64,000 nucleotides of DNA from JAKFYM01 sp964416595 (GTDB taxonomy: Bacteria; Bdellovibrionota; UBA1018; CAIPTA01): NCBI GenBank assembly GCA_964416595.1, contig CAYQES010000007.1, forward strand, positions 42,490-106,489. Direction: 5' to 3'. The translations under genes and the position numbers were made by a program. Shown here in pieces: positions 40,723-48,140 of the stretch; within the stretch, counting starts at the first letter, position 1; each line of letters opens with the position of its first letter. The notes below the pieces were generated by a model. The model did not search any database and was not told the DNA's origin. It saw only the letters and a program-made list of their open reading frames with translations.

Positions 40723-42399
40723 TTGGACGAAAATAAACGCGTACTCGCGGCTGAATCCGAATGGCGAAAAACCGTTTTGGATCCTCATATGGCTAAAAAC
40801 AAAAAGTCCTATGAGGGCAGATCTTTTACTACTATTTCAGACATGGAAGTTCCCGTAGTGGCTGGGCCTTCGCATATGGAAGGCATAGATCCAGTAAATG
40901 ATATTGGTTTTCCTGGCCAGTTCCCTTTCACGCGCGGCGTGCAACCCGATATGTATCGGGGCCGTTTCTGGACCATGCGGCAGTTCGCAGGCTTCGGCAC
41001 CCCGAAGGATACCAATACTCGTTTTAAATATCTTCTTTCCCAAGGCATGATGGGATTATCTACAGCTTTCGATATGCCCACTTTGATGGGCTATGATGCG
41101 GATCATAAACTGGCAAAGGGTGAAGTGGGGCGGGAAGGCGTGAATGTTACCACGCTCGCCGATATGGAAATCCTTTTTGCAGATATTCCCTTAGAAGAAG
41201 TAACCACTTCCATGACAATCAATGCCCCCGCCATCGTTCTTTTGGCGATGTATGTGGCCCTGGCGGATAATCGAGGATTAGACAGAAAAAAATTGGGCGG
41301 TACCATCCAGGCCGATATGTTGAAAGAATTTATTGCCCAGAAGGAATGGATCTGCCCACCTCGGCCTTCCGTGAAACTTGTGACCGACATGGTGGAATTC
41401 TGCACGGCGGAATTGCCCCGTTGGAATTCCATTTCCATTTCCGGCTATCACATCCGGGAAGCGGGAGCCACGGCGGCCCAAGAGTTAGCTTTTACTTTGG
41501 CCGATGGTTTAACCTATGTGGAAGAAGGCATTAAGCGTGGATTAGACGTGGACGAGTTTGCCCCCCGACTTTCTTTTTTCTTTGATGTACACAACGATTT
41601 TTTCGAAGAGATTGCAAAGTTTCGGGCTGCCCGGCGCATTTGGGCTAGGGAAATGAAAGATCGTTTCAAAGCCAAAAATCCCCGCTCCTGGATGCTGCGC
41701 ACCCACGCCCAGACAGCCGGTGTTTCTCTTACGGCCCAGCAGCCCATTAACAACGTGGCCCGGGTTACTATGCAAGCCTTGGCCGCGATCCTTGGTGGCA
41801 CAAATTCCCTGCACACCAACTCCATGGATGAAACCCTGGCCTTGCCTACAGAAAATGCCGTGAAAGTGGCGTTGCGCACGCAGCAAATCATTGCGGAAGA
41901 GAGTGGCGTGATCAACACTGTGGATCCTCTCGGTGGTTCCTATTTTGTGGAACACCTCACCTCCAAGATTGAAGAAGAGGCTTTGCGGTATATTCATAAA
42001 ATCTATGAATTGGGTGGCATGGTGGAGGCCATCGAAGAAGGATTTCCACAAAAAGAAATCGCTGCTTCCGCCTATCGCTACCAACAGCAATTGGATCGGA
42101 AAGAAAAAGTGATCGTGGGCGTGAATAAGTTCACCGATGATGATGGTCACGATATTCCCACTCTGAAGATCGAGCAGGATAAAGAAGACGGCCAGATCGC
42201 TTTTGTGAAAAAAATCAAAAATAAGCGCAATAAAGATAAAGTAGGCATGGCCTTGCGAGCCGTTCGTGAAGATGCAAAAGCCAACAAAAATCTTATGCCT
42301 TCCATTTTGGAAGCGGTAAAAGTGTATGCCTCTGTGGGTGAGATTTGTGACGTATTCCGCGAAGTTTACGGTGTGTATCGAGATCCTGCGAATTTTTAG
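40723..42399 (+). CDS. icmA: adenosylcobalamin-dependent acyl-CoA mutase large subunit, isobutyryl-CoA mutase (IcmA) type
   Basis: A 558-residue TIM-barrel mutase subunit starting at TTG with AGAGGAGA upstream. It holds 'FPFTRGVQPDMYRGR', 'FDMPTLMGYDADH', 'NSISISGYHIREAG' (His243) and 'LGGTNSLHTNSMDE'. The substrate pocket residues that distinguish mutases are Phe88 (in MRQFAGF) and Gln206 (in KEFIAQ). Methylmalonyl-CoA mutase has Tyr89 and Arg207 there, whose Arg binds the carboxylate; isobutyryl-CoA mutase has Phe and Gln. The 118-residue spacing is identical. The length also fits IcmA (~566). It would interconvert isobutyryl-CoA and butyryl-CoA, feeding the three beta-oxidation enzymes encoded just upstream. 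Automated annotation would likely call it methylmalonyl-CoA mutase. Confidence 0.85.
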   Translation: MDENKRVLAAESEWRKTVLDPHMAKNKKSYEGRSFTTISDMEVPVVAGPSHMEGIDPVNDIGFPGQFPFTRGVQPDMYRGRFWTMRQFAGFGTPKDTNTRFKYLLSQGMMGLSTAFDMPTLMGYDADHKLAKGEVGREGVNVTTLADMEILFADIPLEEVTTSMTINAPAIVLLAMYVALADNRGLDRKKLGGTIQADMLKEFIAQKEWICPPRPSVKLVTDMVEFCTAELPRWNSISISGYHIREAGATAAQELAFTLADGLTYVEEGIKRGLDVDEFAPRLSFFFDVHNDFFEEIAKFRAARRIWAREMKDRFKAKNPRSWMLRTHAQTAGVSLTAQQPINNVARVTMQALAAILGGTNSLHTNSMDETLALPTENAVKVALRTQQIIAEESGVINTVDPLGGSYFVEHLTSKIEEEALRYIHKIYELGGMVEAIEEGFPQKEIAASAYRYQQQLDRKEKVIVGVNKFTDDDGHDIPTLKIEQDKEDGQIAFVKKIKNKRNKDKVGMALRAVREDAKANKNLMPSILEAVKVYASVGEICDVFREVYGVYRDPANF

Positions 42400-42412
42400 G
42401 AAGTAAAAAATT

Positions 42413-42991
42413 ATGGCAAAAAAGAAAGTTAAAAAAATAGCAAAGAGACCAGCGAAAAAATCGGCAAAAAAAGCCGTTAAGAAAGCTGTTAAAAAAACCA
42501 AATCGGCACTTAAGCCTAAAACAAAAGCCAAACCCAAAAGCGCCCATGAAGTTTTTTCCGCCTCCCCTGTGATTGAGCGAGAAGGTGGGCAAATTCGCGT
42601 GTTGATCGGAAAAGCCGGATTAGACGGACACGATCGCGGCGCCAAAGTGATTGCCCGGGCTTGCCGGGACGCAGGCTTTGAAGTGGTGTATACGGGCTTA
42701 CACCAAACGCCAGAGATGATTGTAAACACTGCGATCCAAGAAGATGTGGATGTAGTAGGGCTATCCATTCTTTCTGGTGCCCATAATTATTTGGTGCCTG
42801 CCGTGATTAAGGGCTTAAGCCAAGAGGGAGTGAAGGTGGGATCGGATATTCTGATTCTCGTGGGCGGCATTATCCCCGAATGCGATTTTGAATCTTTACG
42901 TAAGGCCGGTGTGAGCATGGTGTTTACTCCCGGAACTTCTGTGGATTCTATTTTAACGTATATTCGTGAACATGTGCGGCCGAAACGCTAG
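42413..42991 (+). CDS. icmB: B12-binding small subunit of the acyl-CoA mutase (IcmB type) with Lys/Ala-rich N-terminal extension
   Basis: Residues ~58-192 are the cobalamin-binding flavodoxin-like domain: 'IRVLIGKAGLDGHDRGAKVI' with the lower-ligand His73 in DGHDRG, then 'VVGLSILSGAHNYLVP' and 'ILVGGIIPECDFESLRKAG'. This domain length equals a complete IcmB (~136). Before it is a highly basic tail: 20 of the first 42 residues are lysine, in AKK/KKA repeats like histone H1 tails. No such tail is needed for mutase function. The gene follows icmA by 13 bases. Confidence 0.88.
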   Translation: MAKKKVKKIAKRPAKKSAKKAVKKAVKKTKSALKPKTKAKPKSAHEVFSASPVIEREGGQIRVLIGKAGLDGHDRGAKVIARACRDAGFEVVYTGLHQTPEMIVNTAIQEDVDVVGLSILSGAHNYLVPAVIKGLSQEGVKVGSDILILVGGIIPECDFESLRKAGVSMVFTPGTSVDSILTYIREHVRPKR

Positions 42992-43007
42992 TTCTAGAGA
43001 ATAACCA

Positions 43008-43688
43008 ATGAAAAAAATTCTCATTCTTGCTCTTCTTTTATCGTTCCCTGCATTTGCAAAAGAAGTATCCAAGCCATTCAACGCCGATCATCCTATTTAT
43101 ATTGATACCCATGCCTTGGCGGAAACTGTTCCTCCACCGCCCAAACCTGGCTCGCAAACCGATGAAAAAGATTTGACGGAATTGGAAACAATACAAAAGA
43201 ACCGTACCAATAGCCAATGTTTGGCCATGAAGAAGCAAGCAATTCCTAGTGTTGAATTTTTGTTTCCCTCCTATCCTTTTAGTGCATCGAAAGAGGTTGA
43301 AAATATTTTTTGGAAAATCCGCTCCGATGCGGTGATTGCGGTAGAAACCGCCAAAAATAAATATAAACGGCAGCGGCCTTTTGTTCGGGATGGTAAACGC
43401 TTTCGCCCTTGTTATGAAGAGAAACACGGCAAGTCTTATCCTTCTGGCCACGCCGCGATTGCCTCTTTATTGGGTTTAGTATTAGCCCAAGTGGATCCAG
43501 GCCATGCAGTTCAATACGATAAAGAAGCCAAAGAAGCCGCCTGGAATAGAGTGATTGGTGGAGTTCACCACCCCAGCGATATTCATGAGGGTATGCTGTT
43601 CGGGAAAAGAATTCATGAGGCGATGTTAAAATCTGCCAAGTTCCAAAAAGATATAGTGCAATTAAAAAAGCTGTTACCTAAAAAGTAG
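43008..43688 (+). CDS. exported PAP2/class A acid phosphatase-like protein
   Basis: A 226-residue protein with a signal peptide (MKKILILALLLSFPAFA) and the three-part PAP2 signature: K-x6-R-P in 'KYKRQRPFV' (~residues 121-129), 'SYPSGHAAIASLLG' and 'NRVIGGVHHPSDIHEG' (S/N-R-x5-H-x3-D type, with Asn in place of the usual Ser before Arg). It should be a periplasmic non-specific acid phosphatase or a phosphate-releasing lipid phosphatase. It lies 16 bases after icmB and may be co-transcribed, although functionally separate. Its end overlaps the convergent gene by 11 bases. Confidence 0.85.
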   Translation: MKKILILALLLSFPAFAKEVSKPFNADHPIYIDTHALAETVPPPPKPGSQTDEKDLTELETIQKNRTNSQCLAMKKQAIPSVEFLFPSYPFSASKEVENIFWKIRSDAVIAVETAKNKYKRQRPFVRDGKRFRPCYEEKHGKSYPSGHAAIASLLGLVLAQVDPGHAVQYDKEAKEAAWNRVIGGVHHPSDIHEGMLFGKRIHEAMLKSAKFQKDIVQLKKLLPKK

Positions 43689-44646
43689 CCACGAGCTTCA
43701 CGGAAGCGTAGGGGGCTTTTTCCGGCTGGATCAATTGCTGCGCAGTTTTTTTGCGGGTGCTTCGACCAAGGAAAAATTTTCGGTCAAAGCTAAGTCCAAG
43801 GTTTGCGTCTAGATGAATATTGTGTTCTAGAGGCATGGAAAATCCCCCCTCTGCCAAGGCCTCTTCGTAAAACAAGCGCTCTCTTTTATCTGTGCGCTGA
43901 GAGAGAAAATGGTTTTTACTGTGGTATTTGGCTTGCGCGTAAAACTGGGCTTGGCCAAAAAGGAAGTAGCTCCATTTAACTTGGGCTGAGTACACAGGGA
44001 AATAACTAAAGCTCAGTACGCTGCCCTCGAAGGGATTCCAGAACAAACTAAAAAAGGGTACTCCCACTGCCATTCGTAATTTTGCATGGGCTCGAAAAAA
44101 ATAAGCGGCCCCTGGCAGGGGCCAGTAATTTAAGAAACTGCGAGTATTGGAAATATTCAAAAAGAAAATCCAGGCCGCCTCTTTCTCGCGGGGTAGTTTA
44201 TACACAAGATTTCCTTGGAAGGAGGTATCGCGGAAGGCCGAAAAGGGTTTATCCCCGTTGGAGCCCACTAGGAATGATCCACCCGCGATTTTGTCGCCTT
44301 CTAGCATGCGTAAATGGGACAATCCCGCTCCCACTTGCCATAAACGATTGGGTAGGAGTCGATTATTGGCAAATTGAGCATTTGTGCGCACCTCATCCAA
44401 ACCCGCATTAAAAAGAACTTTCCATTTATTATCGCTAGTGCGAGTAAGCGGAAGAGAAGCATCTAATGTGTGTTGCCGCAAGGCGATCTTGTGGGGCACA
44501 GCTTTTGTGGGGCGTGATTGGTATTGCTGGATTTCGTAGCTCGCGTTGATTCGATCGGGCTGGGGCCTGCCTAATAATTCGGCAAAAATATCATGCACAT
44601 TGGCATGGGCTGTAGCAAAAGAAAAAAACAGTAGGAGACTAAGCAC
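43678..44646 (-). CDS. exported outer-membrane beta-barrel-like protein (DUF6268-like)
   Basis: A 322-residue protein with a signal peptide (MLSLLLFFSFATAHA), strongly alternating aromatic strands ('AAWIFFLNISNTRSFLNYWPLPGAAYFFRAHAKLR' region, residues ~160-195) and a C-terminal 'YASVKLVATF' ending in Phe, the barrel assembly signal. I think it belongs to the DUF6268 barrel group, with moderate confidence. It starts at a GTG overlapping the HMG-CoA lyase gene by 8 bases and is the last gene of the leucine operon. A channel for substrate uptake is conceivable. Confidence 0.68.
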   Translation of the reverse strand: MLSLLLFFSFATAHANVHDIFAELLGRPQPDRINASYEIQQYQSRPTKAVPHKIALRQHTLDASLPLTRTSDNKWKVLFNAGLDEVRTNAQFANNRLLPNRLWQVGAGLSHLRMLEGDKIAGGSFLVGSNGDKPFSAFRDTSFQGNLVYKLPREKEAAWIFFLNISNTRSFLNYWPLPGAAYFFRAHAKLRMAVGVPFFSLFWNPFEGSVLSFSYFPVYSAQVKWSYFLFGQAQFYAQAKYHSKNHFLSQRTDKRERLFYEEALAEGGFSMPLEHNIHLDANLGLSFDRKFFLGRSTRKKTAQQLIQPEKAPYASVKLVATF

Positions 44647-45562
44647 GACTACCCTTCCAGGCTCTAAAATAACGAGAAGGAAGGGTGATTTCTAGTTCTC
44701 GCTCTAGGGTTTCTGAGGCGAGGCAAACTTTTTCCAAATCCACATCTGTTTGGAAACCCATGCCTTGGAGCATATACAATAAATCTTCCGTGGCCAAATT
44801 TCCTGAAGCGCCCTTTGCATACGGACACCCGCCCAAGCCGCCGGCGGAAGAATCCACATTAGTAATGCCCAAGCGGATTGCTTCTAAGCAGTTGGCGATG
44901 GCGGTTCCGCGAGTGTCGTGAAAATGTACGGCGAGTGGCAAACCGGGAGTAAAAAGGCTCAATACTTCTTGCACTTGTTTAGGCGTAGCCACACCGATGG
45001 TATCACCTAAAGAGATTTCCTCGGCTCCCATATCCAATAATTCTTCGGCCACAAATTGGGCTCGATCCGCAGGCACAGGGCCAGAATAGGGGCAGCCCCA
45101 TACGGTGGAAACATAACCGCGCACGGCCACGCCAGATCGTTTGGCTTCTTCCACCACAGGGCGTAACTGTGTAAGGGAGTCTTTTACGGACATTTGAATG
45201 TTTTTTAGATTAAAAGCATCACTCGTGGCCGTAAAAACACTGATGTGTTTCGCGCCCGCTTTTAGTGCTAATTCTAGGCCTTTATGGTTGGGAACAAGAG
45301 TCCAGAAACGCTTCTTCAGCCAAAGCTCCGGATGATTTTTTTGTAAAACGGTTAACACTTGATCCGTGGCGGCCATTTGAGGAACTCGATCGGCTCGCAC
45401 AAACGCGCCTGCTTCCACATCTTGCAGGCCGGCGCGGGCAAGGGCGCTGATAAAATCCACGCGCACTTGCACCAATTCTTCCACGTTTAGTTGGCGGATC
45501 GTGGCTTCGTTTTGCAAACCATCCCGTGGTCCTACTTCTATAACCCTGATTTTTTTCGTCAC
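44639..45562 (-). CDS. mvaB: hydroxymethylglutaryl-CoA lyase
   Basis: A 307-residue TIM-barrel enzyme cleaving HMG-CoA to acetoacetate and acetyl-CoA, the last leucine-specific step. Motifs: 'EVGPRDGLQNE' with the catalytic Arg-Asp, 'VEAGAFVRADRVPQMA', 'GYVSTVWGCPYSG', metal-binding 'VHFHDTRGTAIAN', and the signature Cys in 'GGLGGCPYAKGASGNLATED'. All catalytic residues are in place. It overlaps the BCCP gene by 4 bases. It could also serve in isoprenoid salvage, but the neighbours point to leucine breakdown. Confidence 0.95.
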   Translation of the reverse strand: MTKKIRVIEVGPRDGLQNEATIRQLNVEELVQVRVDFISALARAGLQDVEAGAFVRADRVPQMAATDQVLTVLQKNHPELWLKKRFWTLVPNHKGLELALKAGAKHISVFTATSDAFNLKNIQMSVKDSLTQLRPVVEEAKRSGVAVRGYVSTVWGCPYSGPVPADRAQFVAEELLDMGAEEISLGDTIGVATPKQVQEVLSLFTPGLPLAVHFHDTRGTAIANCLEAIRLGITNVDSSAGGLGGCPYAKGASGNLATEDLLYMLQGMGFQTDVDLEKVCLASETLERELEITLPSRYFRAWKGSRA

Positions 45563-45879
45563 GGAGCTCTCCAGCGCAAGAAGTGAGTGCCGCCGCCCAC
45601 GATTTCGCCTTCTTTTACATTCACAGCTTCCACCACACCATATTTTGGGCTCACATAGCTGTATTCCATTTTCATGGCTTCTACCACGATCACTGGATCA
45701 CCCTTTTTCAACGACTGGCCTGGGTTTACTTGGATTTTTAAAACTTTGCAGGAAAAGGGTGCCACTAGATCTTGGGCATTATTTTCTCGAGAACGGGCTT
45801 TATTTTGTTCGAGCGCTAGAGCGTAGAGGCGGCCTTGGTATTGCACCCAGATTTTACCTTGGTGGATTTGGGATTTCAT
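45559..45879 (-). CDS. biotin carboxyl carrier protein of methylcrotonyl-CoA carboxylase
   Basis: A 106-residue protein with a lipoyl/biotinyl hammerhead domain at residues ~36-106 and the biotin site 'VVEAMKMEY' (Lys70). The ATG at 45879 overlaps the biotin carboxylase stop (ATGA) and has GGGAG upstream; a TTG 12 bases earlier is less likely. In most methylcrotonyl-CoA carboxylases this domain is the C-terminal end of the alpha subunit; here it is a separate protein. It carries carboxyl groups between the carboxylase and the LiuB-like transferase. Confidence 0.9.
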   Translation of the reverse strand: MKSQIHQGKIWVQYQGRLYALALEQNKARSRENNAQDLVAPFSCKVLKIQVNPGQSLKKGDPVIVVEAMKMEYSYVSPKYGVVEAVNVKEGEIVGGGTHFLRWRAP

Positions 45880-47336
45880 ACTTGCTCCCAAGGGCTGGCG
45901 AATGAAGCATTATTTTTATGAACAAGAGAGGTGTTCCGTAAAAGAGTTTGTTGCTGACTCATTAAATCTTCTGGCACGGGATCTTGCCAGTCTTTAAAAA
46001 TTGTTTCTAAAAATTTCACATGCATTTTTCCACGCTGCACATCTGCATGAGATAAAATATCTTGTAAATAATTTACATTTGTGATGGTACCAAAAAGCAC
46101 CGTGTGGCGTAGGCCCCAGAGTATGCGGGAGAGTGCGCCCGCCCGGTCGGATGCGTAGGCTGTCATTTTGGCAATCATGGCATCATAATCAAGGCCAATC
46201 ACGGAACCCGTGCGGATGCCCGTATCAATACGCAGGCCCACGGCTTGCGGCCATTCCACTAGGCTTAAAGTACCCGGGCAAGGTGAAAATTGGTTAGAAC
46301 TATCTTCCGCGTAAATCCTAGCTTGAATGGCATGGCCCCGGGGGCCTAAAGCTTGCGGAAAAATTTCTGCTAAAGTTTTCCCTTGGGCAATTTCCAGTTG
46401 GGATTTCACAATGTCGATGCCCCATACGGCTTCCGTAACAGAGTGTTCTACTTGGAGGCGGGAGTTTACTTCCAGGAAATAAAAATTCTCTTCTTCGTCC
46501 ACCAAAAATTCCACGGTACCGGCGCTGGCGTAGCCTACACCTTTAGCTAAATGCAAAGCGCTCTGGCAGATTTTATCGCGGGCAGCAGCGGAAAGGTTAG
46601 GGGCGGGAGCTTCTTCCACTACTTTTTGATGCCGGCGCTGGAGCGAACACTCTCGTTCTCCTAGATGCATGAGATTGCCGTGTTTATCTCCTAAAATTTG
46701 CACTTCCACGTGCCGTGGGTTCGCAATGTATTTTTCCAGCAACAAAGTGGCATCCCCGAAACTGGCTTTGGCTTCGCGAGCAGCACTGGTGGCGGATTCA
46801 GAAAGAGATTTTTTATCTTTCACTAGGCGCATGCCTTTACCACCGCCACCGCTCGCAGCTTTTAAGAGCACGGGGTAACCTATGCTATCCGCAAGCTTTT
46901 CTAGCCCTGCGCTATCGTTCAGTTGCACTTCACCCCAGGGTGCGGTGGGCACCTGGTATTTTTGTAAAAGTTTTTTGGCCTCTAACTTATCTCCGAGGAG
47001 GCGAATGCTTTCCGGGCGGGGACCCACCCATTCAATGCCACTTTCTAAAAATGCTTCCGCCGCATGGGCCCGTTCTGAAAGAAAACCGTAACCTGGGTGA
47101 ACGGCGTCGCAGCCGGCTTCTTTGGCAAGCGCCAGAATTTTAGGCAAATTGAGGTAGGTATCCTGAGGGGCTGTGCCTGGTAGTCCGTAGGCTTCGTCTG
47201 CTAGTTCCGCATGTCTAGAATTGGCATCCGCCTCACTATAAATTGCTACGGTGGCTAGGCCCAGCTCTTGGCACGCTTGGATCAGGCGGCAAGCGATCTC
47301 GCCACGATTTAAAATGAGTACTTTAGCAATCCCCAT
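45876..47336 (-). CDS. biotin carboxylase subunit of methylcrotonyl-CoA carboxylase (split alpha subunit)
   Basis: A 486-residue ATP-grasp enzyme carboxylating biotin. It shows 'VLILNRGEIACRLIQAC', 'HPGYGFLSE', the glycine-rich 'LLKAASGGGGKGMRLV', 'EVQILGDKHGNLMHLGERECSLQRRHQKVVEEAPAP', 'FLEVNSRLQVEHSVTEAVWGIDIVK' and 'GHAIQARIYAEDSSNQFSPCPG'. After the B-C domain only ~30 residues remain, so the ~150-residue BT domain that normally holds alpha and beta subunits together, and the BCCP, are both absent. It abuts the liuC gene with no gap. Confidence 0.93.
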   Translation of the reverse strand: MGIAKVLILNRGEIACRLIQACQELGLATVAIYSEADANSRHAELADEAYGLPGTAPQDTYLNLPKILALAKEAGCDAVHPGYGFLSERAHAAEAFLESGIEWVGPRPESIRLLGDKLEAKKLLQKYQVPTAPWGEVQLNDSAGLEKLADSIGYPVLLKAASGGGGKGMRLVKDKKSLSESATSAAREAKASFGDATLLLEKYIANPRHVEVQILGDKHGNLMHLGERECSLQRRHQKVVEEAPAPNLSAAARDKICQSALHLAKGVGYASAGTVEFLVDEEENFYFLEVNSRLQVEHSVTEAVWGIDIVKSQLEIAQGKTLAEIFPQALGPRGHAIQARIYAEDSSNQFSPCPGTLSLVEWPQAVGLRIDTGIRTGSVIGLDYDAMIAKMTAYASDRAGALSRILWGLRHTVLFGTITNVNYLQDILSHADVQRGKMHVKFLETIFKDWQDPVPEDLMSQQQTLLRNTSLVHKNNASFASPWEQV

Positions 47337-48137
47337 TTATTTTCTCCATTGGGGAGTTCGTTTTTCTAGAAAAGCGCGCACACCTTCTTGGGCTTCCGGC
47401 TGCACGCGTAATTGTGCTAATTCAGCGGCGGCGAAATCTAAAGATTTGGAAAAGTCTTCTTTTAATAAATCCCGGGAAAGGGTGTGAATTAAAAATTTAG
47501 CAGCCTCAATCGCCACGGGGCCGCCTTCTAGCACCCGCTGCACCACTTGTTCACCACGGGCGTCTAATTCTGACTCTGAACATACTTCGTGAACCAAATT
47601 TATTTTGAGGGCTTTTTCCGCCTTGAAGCGTTCACCAGAAACAAAAAGCGAACGCGCCTGGCTTGTGCCGATTTTGGCGATCACAAAAGGACCAATGCAA
47701 GCAGGAATAAGCCCTAGCTTCACTTCTGATAGGGAAAACACCGTGGAATCGGCGGCGATCACATGATCACACACACTCACGAGGCCTACTCCGCCACCGA
47801 TGGCAAAGCCGTGCACTAAGCCAATCAAGGGCACCGGGCAGCGATCCATGGTGAGAAACATATGGGTGAGTTTTTGGCAGTCCTTTATATTTTCCTCATG
47901 GGAAAGATCTAGACTATCCCGCATCCACTTAAGATCCCCGCCGCCACAGAAAGCCGCGCCTTCGCCTTTTAGCACTACGGCCCGCACTTTTTCAAAGGGC
48001 GCTTCTTCTGCCGTAATGGCCGCAAAAACTTTTTGGTATTCCGCAATCAACTCTTCGTTGAAGGCGTTACGCACTTCGGGGCGATTAATGGTGAGGTAGA
48101 GAACATTATTTTTAAAAACTGTTTTTAAGTGTTTCAT
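47337..48137 (-). CDS. liuC: methylglutaconyl-CoA hydratase (LiuC-type crotonase)
   Basis: A 266-residue crotonase-fold enzyme hydrating 3-methylglutaconyl-CoA to HMG-CoA. The segment 'GFAIGGGVGLVSVCDHVIA' has Gly where straight-chain hydratases have the first catalytic Glu, and 'FSLSEVKLGLIPACIGPFV' keeps the second Glu; this GGGVGLV/SEVKLGL pattern is typical of LiuC/AUH proteins. The 'FCGGGDLKWMRDSLDLSHEEN' insert also fits. It lies between the two halves of the carboxylase, three bases downstream of liuB. Confidence 0.88.
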   Translation of the reverse strand: MKHLKTVFKNNVLYLTINRPEVRNAFNEELIAEYQKVFAAITAEEAPFEKVRAVVLKGEGAAFCGGGDLKWMRDSLDLSHEENIKDCQKLTHMFLTMDRCPVPLIGLVHGFAIGGGVGLVSVCDHVIAADSTVFSLSEVKLGLIPACIGPFVIAKIGTSQARSLFVSGERFKAEKALKINLVHEVCSESELDARGEQVVQRVLEGGPVAIEAAKFLIHTLSRDLLKEDFSKSLDFAAAELAQLRVQPEAQEGVRAFLEKRTPQWRK

Positions 48138-48140
48138 ATT

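Noticed and set aside
40723..42399. Naming the B12 mutase methylmalonyl-CoA mutase
   Set aside because: The overall sequence fits the family, but the pocket residues are Phe88/Gln206 instead of Tyr/Arg, and the neighbours are butyrate enzymes, not propionate enzymes.
41542..42768. A 408-codon open frame on the minus strand across the mutase genes
   Set aside because: It lies opposite two clearly conserved genes; its His/Phe-rich text is the mirror of their codon pattern and it has no family features.
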